This document shows, piece after piece, positions 43,743 to 52,669 of a stretch of 64,000 nucleotides of DNA. The stretch spans positions 171,492 through 235,491 of the forward strand of contig CAZNPL010000004.1 in assembly GCA_964574815.1 (NCBI GenBank), written 5' to 3'. Every line of letters starts with the position of its first letter. Within the stretch, counting starts at the first letter, position 1. The DNA is from CAZNPL01 sp964574815 (GTDB taxonomy: Bacteria > Planctomycetota > Phycisphaerae > UBA1845). Made by a program: the position numbers and the translations under genes. The notes beneath the pieces were generated by a model. It was not told the origin of the DNA, did not search any database, and saw only the letters and a list, made by a program, of their open reading frames with translations.

Positions 43743-44633
43743 ATGAGTTTGAAACACCCTCTTACCGTACTGGCCGTAACGTTCACACTTTCCGCCCTGC
43801 CAACGGCCGCCGCAGCCGACCATTGCAGCGGGCAATCGAAGGATCTGGTCGATACCGCCGCGAGCGCGGGCACGTTCAACACGCTCATCCAGGCCGCCAA
43901 GGCGGCCGGACTGGTTGAGACCCTCCGGAGCGACGGCCCGCTAACCGTCTTCGCGCCTACCGACGACGCCTTCGCCCGGTTGCCGGCGGGGACGCTGGAG
44001 AGCCTCCTGAAAAACCGCGAGCAGCTCAAAGCGGTGTTGCTTTACCACGTTGTGCCGGGCCGCGTGACCGCCTCCGATGTGGTCAAGCTGCAGTCTGCGA
44101 AGACGGCGCTCGGTCAGACAGTCACCGTCGACGCCTCACACGGAGTTCGGATCAACGACGCCTCGGTGGTCAAGTCGGATATCGCGGCGTCAAACGGCGT
44201 GATTCACGTCATCGACCGTGTCCTGATCCCCGACAACGACCTCATCGAAACGGCCCGCACGGCAGGCGCCTTCACCACGCTCCTGAAGGCGCTCGAAGCG
44301 GCCGACCTGACGGATACGCTGCGCGGTGACGGACCGTTCACCGTATTCGCTCCGACCGACGAGGCCTTCGGAAAGCTCCCTGACGGCACGATCGAGGCGC
44401 TTCTCAAGGATACCGGCAAGCTCAAATCGATCCTGTTGTACCACGTTGTCGCGGGCGAAGTACTCGCTGCCGACGCCGCCAAGCTCGACTCGGCGAAAAC
44501 CCTCCAGGGCCAGAAGGTGCGTATACGTACATCGAGCCCCATCCGTGTGGACAACGCCAAGGTCATCAAGACGGATGTCCGCGCAGCCAACGGGGTCATT
44601 CACGTGATCGATACGGTGCTGCTGCCTCAGTAA
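43743..44633 (+). CDS. Secreted protein with two fasciclin (FAS1) domains
   Basis: A 296-residue exported protein. Residues 1-26 are a Sec signal (ending PTAAAAD). Two FAS1 repeats follow (about 35-160 and 165-296), each with the typical GPLTVFAPTDDAFARLP / GPFTVFAPTDEAFGKLP motif and a closing ANGVIHVIDTVLLP. FAS1 domains mediate adhesion or binding of surface polymers. ATG 43743 begins after CCAAT-like upstream sequence; an AAAGGAAA stretch is 8 bases upstream. The DUF378 gene follows at 56 bases, so they may be co-transcribed. Confidence 0.92.
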   Translation: MSLKHPLTVLAVTFTLSALPTAAAADHCSGQSKDLVDTAASAGTFNTLIQAAKAAGLVETLRSDGPLTVFAPTDDAFARLPAGTLESLLKNREQLKAVLLYHVVPGRVTASDVVKLQSAKTALGQTVTVDASHGVRINDASVVKSDIAASNGVIHVIDRVLIPDNDLIETARTAGAFTTLLKALEAADLTDTLRGDGPFTVFAPTDEAFGKLPDGTIEALLKDTGKLKSILLYHVVAGEVLAADAAKLDSAKTLQGQKVRIRTSSPIRVDNAKVIKTDVRAANGVIHVIDTVLLPQ

Positions 44634-44689
44634 TGGTGGACGATTGACAAGCGACGAACAGAAACATGGAAACTAAGGAGTTGTGCAAC

Positions 44690-44917
44690 ATGAAAACGAT
44701 CGACGTTGTCGCTGCGGTTCTCGTCGTCGTCGGAGCCCTGAACTGGGGCCTCGTGGGAATCTTCGAATTCAATCTGGTGGCCGCAATGTTCGGCCCCGGC
44801 TCGATGTTGAGCCGTGTGGTCTACGCCCTGGTGGGCGTCGCAGGACTGTTTCAGGCGGCCCAGTGGAAGGCCATCCAGCGTCGCTGGTGTTCGGCCGAGC
44901 CGGCCTACTCAATCTAG
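44690..44917 (+). CDS. DUF378-family small membrane protein
   Basis: A 75-residue protein with two membrane segments (VVAAVLVVVGALNWGLVGIF and a second near MLSRVVYALVGVAGLFQA). The LNWGLVG motif is diagnostic of DUF378 proteins, whose function is unknown. ATG 44690 follows AAGGAG (44675-44680) at normal spacing; an upstream in-frame start at 44666 is less likely. It sits between the fasciclin gene and a sigma factor gene, with a perfect hairpin right after. Confidence 0.9.
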   Translation: MKTIDVVAAVLVVVGALNWGLVGIFEFNLVAAMFGPGSMLSRVVYALVGVAGLFQAAQWKAIQRRWCSAEPAYSI

Positions 44918-44947
44918 AGGGCCTGGGGGGTTGTGGTCGCGGCCGTT

Positions 44948-44971
44948 TCCCGTTGATTCCGATCAACGGGA
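44948..44971 (+). terminator. Perfect hairpin between DUF378 and sigma factor genes
   Basis: CCCGTTGAT (44949-44957) pairs with ATCAACGGG (44962-44970) around a TCCG loop; one more T-A pair extends it at the base. No T-tract follows, so it could be an attenuator, an mRNA end or a processing site. Confidence 0.55.
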
Positions 44972-45012
44972 GCGGTCGCCTTCCTGCAACATCTGCAGGC
45001 TCGACGAGGTGC

Positions 45013-45903
45013 ATGATGAAAAACAACCATCGCGATGCAAAAAGCAAAATCAGGACAAAGGTCAACGAAACCAGTTTCGTCGATCATCCGGAATTGCACC
45101 AACGCGGGCGTGTGAAGCAGCTTATGTGTCAGGCCGAACGTTTGTTCGGTGCCCCAGAGGAGTGGTCGGTTTCGGATGAAACCGCTCTTTTCAAGGCGAT
45201 GCACGCTTGCGGGTACCGCCTGAGTCGTCGCCCGCGAGCCAATGAAGCTTCACGAGGGGTGCGCTGGGCCGCGTTCCGTCTTCGGCAGCGGATCGTCGAG
45301 GCGCTTGTCAATCGCAACGTCGGGCTGGTGTACGAGATGCGACGGCGTTATCGCTTTGATTCCGTCGATCCGGACGACCTGACGAGCGAAGGGCTTTGGA
45401 CCCTCTTTCGTGCGGTTTCCACGTTCGACCCCTGGCGCGGCTTCCGCTTCAGCACGTACGCGTGCACCTCGATCGTTCGAGGCTACCTCATGCTCGCCCG
45501 AAAGAAGCAAAGCGATCTCGAACGGCTCGGCCACGTGTGGACGGAGCAGGAAGACGCGGCCCTCCCAGGTAGCCGGGTCTCCCAGCAGGATCGCGATACG
45601 GAATGGTGGCTGGACCGCCTCCGTCGTATCCTGTCGCAGAATGAGGCCGAACTGACCGACGTCGAGCGGTTCGTCGTCGAACGGCGTATCCTGCATCCGG
45701 CGGGCGACCGCCCCGATACGCTATCATCGCTCGGAGAGGTACTTCAACTGAGTAAAGAGCGGGTTCGCCAGATTCAACTTGCAGCGCTCGACAAGCTTCG
45801 TGCGACGATGTCCCCGTTTTCGGGCGAAGCTGCGAATCAAAGCGTGGCCGCCGAAGGCCTCTCCACGACCGCTGCGCCTGCTAATGGCGGGTTGGCGGCC
45901 TGA
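45013..45903 (+). CDS. Sigma-70 family RNA polymerase sigma factor
   Basis: A 296-residue sigma factor, longer than ECF types. Seen: region 2 as LVNRNVGLVYEMRRRYRF, DPDDLTSEGLWTLFRAVSTF and FRFSTYACTSIVRGYL, and region 4 as SLGEVLQLSKERVRQIQL followed by AALDKLRATM. It has a long N-terminal extension (about 1-80) and a variable linker. This layout fits a group 3/4-like or stress-type sigma factor of planctomycetes; no anti-sigma gene was seen nearby. ATG 45013 is preceded by GAGGTG; an ATG three bases later is equally possible. A polar tail of 25 residues follows region 4. Confidence 0.85.
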   Translation: MMKNNHRDAKSKIRTKVNETSFVDHPELHQRGRVKQLMCQAERLFGAPEEWSVSDETALFKAMHACGYRLSRRPRANEASRGVRWAAFRLRQRIVEALVNRNVGLVYEMRRRYRFDSVDPDDLTSEGLWTLFRAVSTFDPWRGFRFSTYACTSIVRGYLMLARKKQSDLERLGHVWTEQEDAALPGSRVSQQDRDTEWWLDRLRRILSQNEAELTDVERFVVERRILHPAGDRPDTLSSLGEVLQLSKERVRQIQLAALDKLRATMSPFSGEAANQSVAAEGLSTTAAPANGGLAA

Positions 45904-46002
45904 GGAACGTGCCGGCCCTCGGAGAGACGCTTGACCGCTCGTTCGTCCGTGGTCACCGTAGGAGCTGGATCTGAATCGTGTGCGCCAGGAGTGCTGCCGA
46001 TC

Positions 46003-47532
46003 ATGGCACATTCGGAACCGACAACCCGCGACCTGATCCTGGTCACCGGCGTGAGCGGCTATGTTGGCGGGAGACTGGTCCCTCGCCTCCTTGAAGCCGG
46101 CTATCGCGTTCGCTGCCTGTCCCGGGCCCGACGAAAGCTGGACGCGAGAACCTGGGCGGATGATCCGTTGGTGGAAGTCGTCGAGGGCGATGCGGCGGAC
46201 GTCGACGCCGTGGCCGAGGCGTCGCGAGGATGCCGCGCAGCGTTTTACCTCATCCATTCGATGACCGCCGCTGGTCCTACGTATCGCAAGCGCGACCGGG
46301 AGCTGGCCACGCGTTTTGCCGAAGCCTGCGGCCGCGCCGACGTCGAACGCATCATTTACCTCGGCGGGCTGGGCGAAACCGGCGAGGGACTGAGTGAGCA
46401 CCTGACATCCCGCCGCGAGGTCGAGCGGGCGCTGGCCTCCGGACCCGTGCCGGTCACCGTCCTTCGCGCGGCGATGATCATCGGATCAGGCTCGGCGTCC
46501 TTCGAAATCCTGCGATACCTGGTCGAACGGCTGCCCATCATGGTGACGCCTCGCTGGGTCGCGACCGAGTGCCAGCCGATCGCCATCCGAAATGTCCTGC
46601 ACTACCTCGTCGCGTGCCTGAATACACCGGAGACGACGGGCCGCACGCTCGACATCGGCGGCACCGACGTCGTGACCTACCATGAGCTCATGCGGATCAT
46701 GGCCGAGACCCTGGGACTCTCCAAGCGCTTTGTGATTCCCGTTCCGGTGCTGACGCCCCGGCTCAGCTCCCTCTGGATCCACCTGGTCACGCCGCTGAGC
46801 CACCGAATCGCCAGACCCCTTGCAGAAGGTCTGCGAAACCGCGTGGTTTGCCGAAACGACGATGCCGCCAGGCTCATGCCGCAGCCCCTTCTCAGTGCTC
46901 GGGAGGCGATCGAAGCCGCCGTCGGCAAACGACAATCGCGTTCCGTCGAAACGTCCTGGGCGGACGCCGGAGCGATTCCGGGCGACCCCGACTGGGCCGG
47001 TGGTACGGTGCTCGCCGACCGGCAATCGGCCGCCGTTTCGGCTCCCGCCCATGTGGTGTTCGAAGAGATCTGCCGCATCGGCGGAGACCGAGGTTATTAC
47101 GCCGGAAACGCCTTATGGCGCTTACGCGGCGCCATGGACCGGCTGGTCGGCGGACCGGGACTTCGCCGGGGGCGGCGTGATCCGGACCACCTTGCCTACG
47201 GTGAAGCACTGGACTTCTGGCGCGTGACCGATGTTGATCCGCCTCGCCGACTTGAACTGCGGGCGGAGATGAAGCTCCCCGGCGAAGCGCTTCTGGAATT
47301 CAACATCACCCCGGACTCCGACGACCCGAACCATTGCCGGCTCGAACAGACCGCCCGATTCAAGCCCAAGGGGCTGGCGGGCCTGGTGTATTGGTATTCC
47401 GTCGTTCCGCTCCACGGCTTCGTCTTTCCCGGTATGCTCGATGGCATCCGCCGAGCTGCCGAGGACGCCTGGAGAAGGTCGGCCCCGGCCCGAACCCAGG
47501 AGGCGGCGCACACGATCGGAGCCAACTCATGA
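46003..47532 (+). CDS. NAD(P)-binding protein with C-terminal DUF2867
   Basis: A 509-residue protein. Residues 5-310 are an atypical SDR/NmrA-type Rossmann domain (ILVTGVSGYVGGRLVPRL, AAFYLIHSM, VERIIYLGGLGETG). Residues about 340-490 are a DUF2867 domain (VFEEICRIGGDRGYYAGNALW, DFWRVTDVDPPRRLELRAEM, FKPKGLAGLVYWYSVVPLH), a START-like ligand-binding part. The combination is widespread; no substrate is known. ATG 46003 is preceded by CAGGAG (45986-45991). The last four bases overlap the start of the small membrane protein gene (ATGA). Confidence 0.88.
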   Translation: MAHSEPTTRDLILVTGVSGYVGGRLVPRLLEAGYRVRCLSRARRKLDARTWADDPLVEVVEGDAADVDAVAEASRGCRAAFYLIHSMTAAGPTYRKRDRELATRFAEACGRADVERIIYLGGLGETGEGLSEHLTSRREVERALASGPVPVTVLRAAMIIGSGSASFEILRYLVERLPIMVTPRWVATECQPIAIRNVLHYLVACLNTPETTGRTLDIGGTDVVTYHELMRIMAETLGLSKRFVIPVPVLTPRLSSLWIHLVTPLSHRIARPLAEGLRNRVVCRNDDAARLMPQPLLSAREAIEAAVGKRQSRSVETSWADAGAIPGDPDWAGGTVLADRQSAAVSAPAHVVFEEICRIGGDRGYYAGNALWRLRGAMDRLVGGPGLRRGRRDPDHLAYGEALDFWRVTDVDPPRRLELRAEMKLPGEALLEFNITPDSDDPNHCRLEQTARFKPKGLAGLVYWYSVVPLHGFVFPGMLDGIRRAAEDAWRRSAPARTQEAAHTIGANS

Positions 47533-47972
47533 GTCTGGTGCTTTTGGTTCACGTATTTGCGACGCTGACGATGACCGGTCTGCTATGGTTTGTGCAGATC
47601 GTGCACTACCCCCTCTTTGCACGGCTCGGTGCCGACGGCTCCGTCCAGTACGAAAGGGAACATACACAACGAACCACCTGGGTCGTGGCGCCGCTAATGC
47701 TGACCGAAGCTGCCACCGCTGTCTGGCTGGTCCTCCGTCCGTCCGCGACTGTGCCTGCGTTCCTTCCCATCGCGATCGCCGGGTTGGCCTTGGTCATCGT
47801 TATCTGGCTCTCAACCTGTTTCCTCCAAATCCCCTGCCATCGCCGACTCGCCGACAGGCACGACCTGGACACCGTCCGGCGTCTGGTGGCCACCAACTGG
47901 CTGCGTACGGTCGCCTACACCGCCCGCGCCGTCCTGGTGCTGGCGCTCATGTCAGTTATCCTCGAAGCCTGA
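47529..47972 (+). CDS. Hypothetical four-helix membrane protein
   Basis: A 147-residue protein with four predicted membrane helices (at about 2-22, 52-72, 76-98 and 122-143). It has a motif-like MTGLLWFVQIVHYPLF near the start and CFLQIPCHRRL in the middle, features I have seen in conserved membrane proteins without assigned function. The ATG overlaps the preceding TGA (ATGA), so translation is probably coupled to the DUF2867 protein. It may be a membrane partner for that enzyme. Confidence 0.75.
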   Translation: MSLVLLVHVFATLTMTGLLWFVQIVHYPLFARLGADGSVQYEREHTQRTTWVVAPLMLTEAATAVWLVLRPSATVPAFLPIAIAGLALVIVIWLSTCFLQIPCHRRLADRHDLDTVRRLVATNWLRTVAYTARAVLVLALMSVILEA

Positions 47973-48164
47973 GGTCATGGGCTGCCCCTTTATCTGCCCA
48001 CGGCCTCTCCGGACCCGGCATGCCCAAGGGTGACGCGTCGGCCAAGGTAACATTGCGGTAAGTGGCGGGCGCGAGGGGTTGCTTTTGCGCCAGAGGGGTC
48101 CTAACATGGTCCGTCCGCGGCTTGATACACCTAAGTGTCGGCGTAATAAGGATTTAGAATCGCC

Positions 48165-50105
48165 ATGATGAAATTCTTCCGAAAGCACAACCGCAAGCTG
48201 CTGGCGGTGTTTATGGCCGCGCTGCTGGTTGTGTGGCTGGGCGGCAGCGCCCTGACGTCAATCATTGGTCCTTCCCGGGCGGATATGGTGCTGGCCAAGA
48301 GCGACTTCGGCGAGATCCTCGTGCAGGATCGGCAGCTAGCGACGTTCGAGACCGAACTGCTGGAGTCTCTCAGACTCGACTGGACCCATCCCTGGCCCTT
48401 CATCCAGCCCGGGGCCCACGATCCGCTGACCGTCATCGACTGGATTCTGCTTACGCGAGAGGCCGAGCGACTCGGGATGAAGCCGCGCCCGATTGAGGTG
48501 GAAGAGGTTCTGCCCGGCCTGGGGCTGACAGCGGACAGCGTTCATTGGCTCGCGGCCCAGAGGGATGTGAAGGCGGAGCACATTTACGGTGCCATCGGTC
48601 GCTACATCAGCGTATTCAACACGCTGAGGCTTACGGTGGCGGCCGGCGCGGAGAGCGAAGCTGCCATCCAGGTGGACGCTCGCGATGAGTTGGAGAAGGT
48701 GAAGGTCAATCTGGTAGCTGTTCAGGCGCGGACATTCGTTCACGAGGGAGAAGAGTTCAGCGATCAGGAGATTCGCGCTCATTTTGAGAAGTATCGCGAA
48801 GAGCAGCCGAGCAGCGGGATCAACTTCGGCTACGTGCAGCCGGCGCAGGTCAAGGTACAGTACTTCAAGATCGACACGGACACGGTTGCGGAAAACCTGC
48901 GCATCCGTGAGCGGACGCTTGAGCGGCGGGCCCGCGAGTACTGGCGCGAGAACAAGATTTCCCAGGAGTTTCGCCGTCCGGAGCCGCCCGAAGAAGTGGC
49001 CGATGATGCGATGGAAGAACCTGTCTCTGAGGCGGACGAACCCATAGAAAAGAGCGAGTACTTCGAGACATTCGAAGAGGCCAAAGGGGCGGCGCTCGAT
49101 GTTGTACGCCGGCAGGCGGCTGAAGATGAGGTGGAGAAGATCGCCGGCTGGTTGACGACCGAGCTCAGCGAACCCTGGTACGGACTCGATATCGGCGACG
49201 ACGGTTACCCGATCCCTCCGCAGGAACTGCTCGACCCGGACTACTACGCGGCCGTCGTTGAACGTTTGCCGAGCGGGCTGCAGTACGAGGACGCCGTGTC
49301 AATCGGTGTGACAGACTTCTTCAAACAGGAAGACGCAACGCGCGTGCCGGAGATCGGACGGGCCCGTGCCGACGTAGGGGCGGCGACACGCCGCTTTCGC
49401 AACGAGGCGTTCCGCGTGCAGGGCGTCCAACCGATGCCGGACATGGAGGAGGCCAACCGGGCCGATTTTCTCGCCATAGGCCAGACCTCGCCGCACGCCC
49501 TCACAAATCCCGAAGGCGACACGTTCGTGTTTCGGGTACTTGAGGTTGAACCGCCCGGACCCCCGGACGAACTGACCGAAGGAATCCGCGAGCAGGTGAT
49601 CGACGACCTTCATCTGCTGCGGGGTTACGAGCGGGCGAAAGAGGCGGCGCAGCGGTTCGCGGCCACTGTCACCGGCGACGGGCTTCAGGGGGCCTGGAAC
49701 GCCCCGAACGAATTGAATGGGCTGACCAACCCGGCCCCGGGGTTTTATTCTCCCGATCCGCTTTCGCGCCGCCGGCAGGCCTACTTCCAGAGCGGCATGA
49801 CCTTGACGCCGCAGACGTACGTCAGCGGAATCGGATCGGTGGATGCTTCGGTGATCGAGAAGTTCTTCGAGTTGGAATCGAAGCCGTTGGGACAACAGGT
49901 GGACGTCATTCAGATTGACGAGCGCGCTGTCGTCGCTGTTGTCGAATTTGTGGAGCGCCTACCGGTCCGGACGGACCTGTACGAAACAGAGCGACCCCGG
50001 ATCGCGCGAACCGCGAACGATCATCTACTGACCAAGCAGGTCAGTTCCTGGCTCGACCCGATGAGCATTCGCGAACGCACGGGATTCGAACCCGTCACAC
50101 GTTGA
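48165..50105 (+). CDS. PpiD/SurA-like membrane-anchored periplasmic chaperone
   Basis: A 646-residue protein anchored by one N-terminal helix (about 13-30, LLAVFMAALLVVWLGGSA). The helical N-terminal part and the following two long segments resemble the SurA/PpiD chaperone family: GEILVQDRQLATFETELL, then VDARDELEKVKVNLVAVQAR. I could not see a complete parvulin PPIase domain; VKVQYFKIDTDTVAENL may be its remnant. Length exceeds SurA. Start could be ATG 48165 or ATG 48168. The last nine codons read RTGFEPVTR, which also encodes a tRNA T-arm-like sequence on the other strand. The last three bases overlap the next gene if that starts at TTG 50102. Confidence 0.7.
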   Translation: MMKFFRKHNRKLLAVFMAALLVVWLGGSALTSIIGPSRADMVLAKSDFGEILVQDRQLATFETELLESLRLDWTHPWPFIQPGAHDPLTVIDWILLTREAERLGMKPRPIEVEEVLPGLGLTADSVHWLAAQRDVKAEHIYGAIGRYISVFNTLRLTVAAGAESEAAIQVDARDELEKVKVNLVAVQARTFVHEGEEFSDQEIRAHFEKYREEQPSSGINFGYVQPAQVKVQYFKIDTDTVAENLRIRERTLERRAREYWRENKISQEFRRPEPPEEVADDAMEEPVSEADEPIEKSEYFETFEEAKGAALDVVRRQAAEDEVEKIAGWLTTELSEPWYGLDIGDDGYPIPPQELLDPDYYAAVVERLPSGLQYEDAVSIGVTDFFKQEDATRVPEIGRARADVGAATRRFRNEAFRVQGVQPMPDMEEANRADFLAIGQTSPHALTNPEGDTFVFRVLEVEPPGPPDELTEGIREQVIDDLHLLRGYERAKEAAQRFAATVTGDGLQGAWNAPNELNGLTNPAPGFYSPDPLSRRRQAYFQSGMTLTPQTYVSGIGSVDASVIEKFFELESKPLGQQVDVIQIDERAVVAVVEFVERLPVRTDLYETERPRIARTANDHLLTKQVSSWLDPMSIRERTGFEPVTR

Positions 50106-50118
50106 CTGCAGTCGTCAA
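50079..50118 (-). other. tRNA-like arms at gene junction
   Basis: On the minus strand, ACGGG-TTCGAAT-CCCGT (50079-50095) is a perfect T-arm, and TTGAC-7 bases-GTCAA (50102-50118) is the size of an anticodon arm. No pairing acceptor stem or D-arm was found and base 33 is not T, so it is not an intact tRNA; it could be a remnant or chance. Confidence 0.35.
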
Positions 50119-51445
50119 TCGCAATCTGACGCAATCCGAGCGCGAAGGGCCGACCGTGGGCCGATCTTTGCCCGTTGTTTACCCGAAGTTGGAGGGGCAG
50201 CGGTTTTCCTGCGCCTCCTGCACCAGGTGCTGCCGTGACCTCGTCGTTCATCTCTTCGATGCCGACCGGCGCAAGATCGACGAACAGGGCTGGCAGGGCG
50301 AGCTTGGCATGGCACCGTACGTCCGGCTCGGACGAGGCTTCGCACTGAACAAACGCGCCGACGGGGCGTGCATCTTTCTGGATGACGACGGAAAGTGCCG
50401 CATCCATCGCCGCTTCGGATTCAATGCAAAGCCGCTGGCCTGCCGACTCTATCCGTTCACCCTCACCCGGTACGCGGAGCGATGGCAGTCCGGGGTCCGA
50501 TTCGATTGCCCGACCGTGGCCCGCTCGCGCGGCGCGCCCCTGGGACAGCATCGCGCGGAAGTAGCACGCCTTGCCGCTGCGGTCGGGAACGCGGTGCCGC
50601 TCCATGTCGACCGGGTCGAACTGCATAAGGGCCTGGAGGGATCCCGAGAGGAAGTGCGCTGCGTCATCAACGCATTGGAGGGCTGGATCCGCGAGGGCCA
50701 GGCGGCGGCCGCGGAATTGGAGCATCGCCTGCGCTGTGCGGCGTGGGTGACCGAAATGCTTTGCCAGGCCAGGTTGGCCAAGGTTCGAGGGAGCCGGTTT
50801 GCCGAGCTGGTCGAGCTGCTCGTCCAAGGTGCACCCGCAGAACTGGAAGAACGACCCGCGCAAGTGGCCACCGCCCGACAGCGGAAGCTGTTGCGGCAGG
50901 TGGCGTTCGCCCACGGCGAGACCAGCAGCCTTGAGGAGATGAGGCTCAAGGTCCTCGGAAAGGCGCGGCTCATTTGGCGCCAGCTTCGGCGGTCGCGTCA
51001 GTTCGGGCGTGGGCGTGGGCCGGTGCCGGGCCGCCGCCCTTCAGACCCGTCCGATCCGACATTCGAGCGCGTCGAAGCGGTTCGTCCCGCAGCGGGCGAC
51101 GACGTCGAGCCGATCGCCGAACTAGTGACGCGCTACGTCCGTCACAGGCTTGAGACAGGCGGTGTCGCCGGCGCCGGGCACTACGGCTGGCCGCTGTTCG
51201 ATGGACTTCAGGCGCTCTGGCTGTCAGTGGTCGTGGTCTCGTGGGTGGCCCGATGGAACGCATGCGAAGCCAGCCGCGAAGCGATTAGCTTCGAAGACGT
51301 TGTGGCCGCAACCGGTTACGTCGATCGCGGCGCCGGACGAGCCCCGATTCTTGGCACTTCGTCACAGCGCATGCGAACGCGCTACCTCACCTCTGAGGGC
51401 GGCATCCAGCGACTGATGGACTCTTATCCGCTCACAGCGCTTTGA
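50102..51445 (+). CDS. YkgJ-type cysteine cluster protein
   Basis: A protein of up to 447 residues with an N-terminal metal-binding cysteine cluster: CASCTRCC, then CIFLDDDGKCRIHRRFG and CRLYPF, the pattern of YkgJ/CxxCxxCC zinc- or iron-binding proteins. The remainder is helical and charged. The annotated start is TTG 50102, overlapping the previous stop; GTG 50156 (MGRSLPVVYPKLEG...) is equally credible because the first 18 residues are unlike family starts. The function is not known; some homologues relate to flagella or protein maturation. The downstream gene is convergent. Confidence 0.8.
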   Translation: MTAVVNRNLTQSEREGPTVGRSLPVVYPKLEGQRFSCASCTRCCRDLVVHLFDADRRKIDEQGWQGELGMAPYVRLGRGFALNKRADGACIFLDDDGKCRIHRRFGFNAKPLACRLYPFTLTRYAERWQSGVRFDCPTVARSRGAPLGQHRAEVARLAAAVGNAVPLHVDRVELHKGLEGSREEVRCVINALEGWIREGQAAAAELEHRLRCAAWVTEMLCQARLAKVRGSRFAELVELLVQGAPAELEERPAQVATARQRKLLRQVAFAHGETSSLEEMRLKVLGKARLIWRQLRRSRQFGRGRGPVPGRRPSDPSDPTFERVEAVRPAAGDDVEPIAELVTRYVRHRLETGGVAGAGHYGWPLFDGLQALWLSVVVVSWVARWNACEASREAISFEDVVAATGYVDRGAGRAPILGTSSQRMRTRYLTSEGGIQRLMDSYPLTAL

Positions 51446-51511
51446 CGTTCGAAAGGCAACTCGAGAAGCCGGCATTGGTGACTGCCAGGCGCACCGTGCG
51501 ACACTTCCTTC

Positions 51512-52246
51512 TCACGCGATCGAACGCCCGCCGTCCACCGCGACGATCTGCCCCGTCATGTAGTCCGCTTCCGTACAAAGGAAACCAACTGTGCGGGCCA
51601 TGTCCTCAGGTGTTCCAGGGCGTTTCAACGGAACCTTGTTGACCAGGGTGGTCTTAAGCTGTTCGTCGTAGTTTTCCGGGAACACCGCGATACCCGGAGC
51701 CACGGCGTTAACCCGAATGGCGGGCGCCAGCCCTTTGGCCAGCGACCGCGTGAGGTTGACCAGGGCGGCCTTGGAAGCGCAGTAGGCCAGATGATTCGAC
51801 CAGGGCCTGTCCGCGGAGATGTCGACCAAGTTCACGATGCAGCCGCGTCCCGAACGGGCCAAGTGCCCGGCGGCATGGTGACATAATCCAGCGACCGCGG
51901 TGACGTTGATCCGAAACATGCGCTCCCAGTCGTCCACGTTGAAGTCCTCGAGGGTCATGCGTTCGAAGATCGAAGCGTTGTTGACCAGCATGTCGAGCGA
52001 GCCGAGTGCGTTGATTGTCGCGTCGATGACGCCGCCCCAGACGTTCGGCTCGGTCAGGTCGGTCTGCACCACCGCGCATCGCCGCGTCATCGCGCGAATC
52101 TCGTCAGCAACGGCCTCAGCCTCATCGCGCGAGCGATTGCAGTGCAGCGCGATGTCGCAGCCGCGACGGGCCAGTTCCAGGGCGACGGCCCTCCCGACTC
52201 GCCGGGCGGCGCCCGTGATCAACGCGGTGGACTTGGTGTCGTTCAT
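51512..52246 (-). CDS. SDR-family oxidoreductase, pteridine reductase-like
   Basis: A 244-residue classical short-chain dehydrogenase. Seen: LITGAARRVGRAVALEL, whose RR following the Gly-rich loop fits NADPH-binding pteridine reductases (FolM type); NNAS (residues about 90-93); the catalytic Ser region with VDISADRPW; Y-x-x-x-K as YCASK; and GQIVAVDGG at the end. It likely reduces dihydropteridines or another carbonyl compound. ATG 52246 is clear. The next gene on the same strand starts upstream with a 15-base gap. Confidence 0.85.
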   Translation of the reverse strand: MNDTKSTALITGAARRVGRAVALELARRGCDIALHCNRSRDEAEAVADEIRAMTRRCAVVQTDLTEPNVWGGVIDATINALGSLDMLVNNASIFERMTLEDFNVDDWERMFRINVTAVAGLCHHAAGHLARSGRGCIVNLVDISADRPWSNHLAYCASKAALVNLTRSLAKGLAPAIRVNAVAPGIAVFPENYDEQLKTTLVNKVPLKRPGTPEDMARTVGFLCTEADYMTGQIVAVDGGRSIA

Positions 52247-52261
52247 TCGTCTGACGAGAGG

Positions 52262-52666
52262 CTAACCCGGCGTTTCGGGGCGGTCCTCTTCAGCTTCGGA
52301 ATCGTCCTCGGGGATTTCGGGGACCCTGTGCATTTGCCACACGTCCGACGTAGGGGTCGGCTTGGAGGACTTCTTGAGAAGATAGCGACGGTAGTTTCTG
52401 CTGATCCGCATGAAAGCGATTATGCTGATGAAGAGCACCAGAACGAGCACGACGCCGATCAGCAGCATCCCGGCGTTCAACGCCGGCACGAGTTGATCCT
52501 TGGGCAAATCGAGTTTCTCACCGCGCACGGTGGCATCCCCCGGACTCTCGGGGCCGCGCATCACCCACAGCACCCACGCCGCAAGAAGCATGAACGTGCC
52601 CAGGATGAAAACGGCGTATCCCGCACGCAGCCGCTGCTGACTTGTTGATCCGGATTCCCACGTCAT
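52262..52666 (-). CDS. Hypothetical two-helix membrane protein
   Basis: A 134-residue protein with two membrane segments (about 14-35, YAVFILGTFMLLAAWVLW, and 66-88, AGMLLIGVVLVLVLFISIIA) and a polar C-terminal tail. It shows no motif I recognise. It lies three bases downstream of the dnaJ-like gene and 15 bases upstream of the SDR gene, so all three form a likely operon. ATG 52666 is the only sensible start. Confidence 0.65.
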   Translation of the reverse strand: MTWESGSTSQQRLRAGYAVFILGTFMLLAAWVLWVMRGPESPGDATVRGEKLDLPKDQLVPALNAGMLLIGVVLVLVLFISIIAFMRISRNYRRYLLKKSSKPTPTSDVWQMHRVPEIPEDDSEAEEDRPETPG

Positions 52667-52669
52667 AAG

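Noticed and set aside
50079..50155. An intact tRNA gene on the minus strand
   Set aside because: No acceptor or D-arm pairing could be found, and the loop base 33 is not T.
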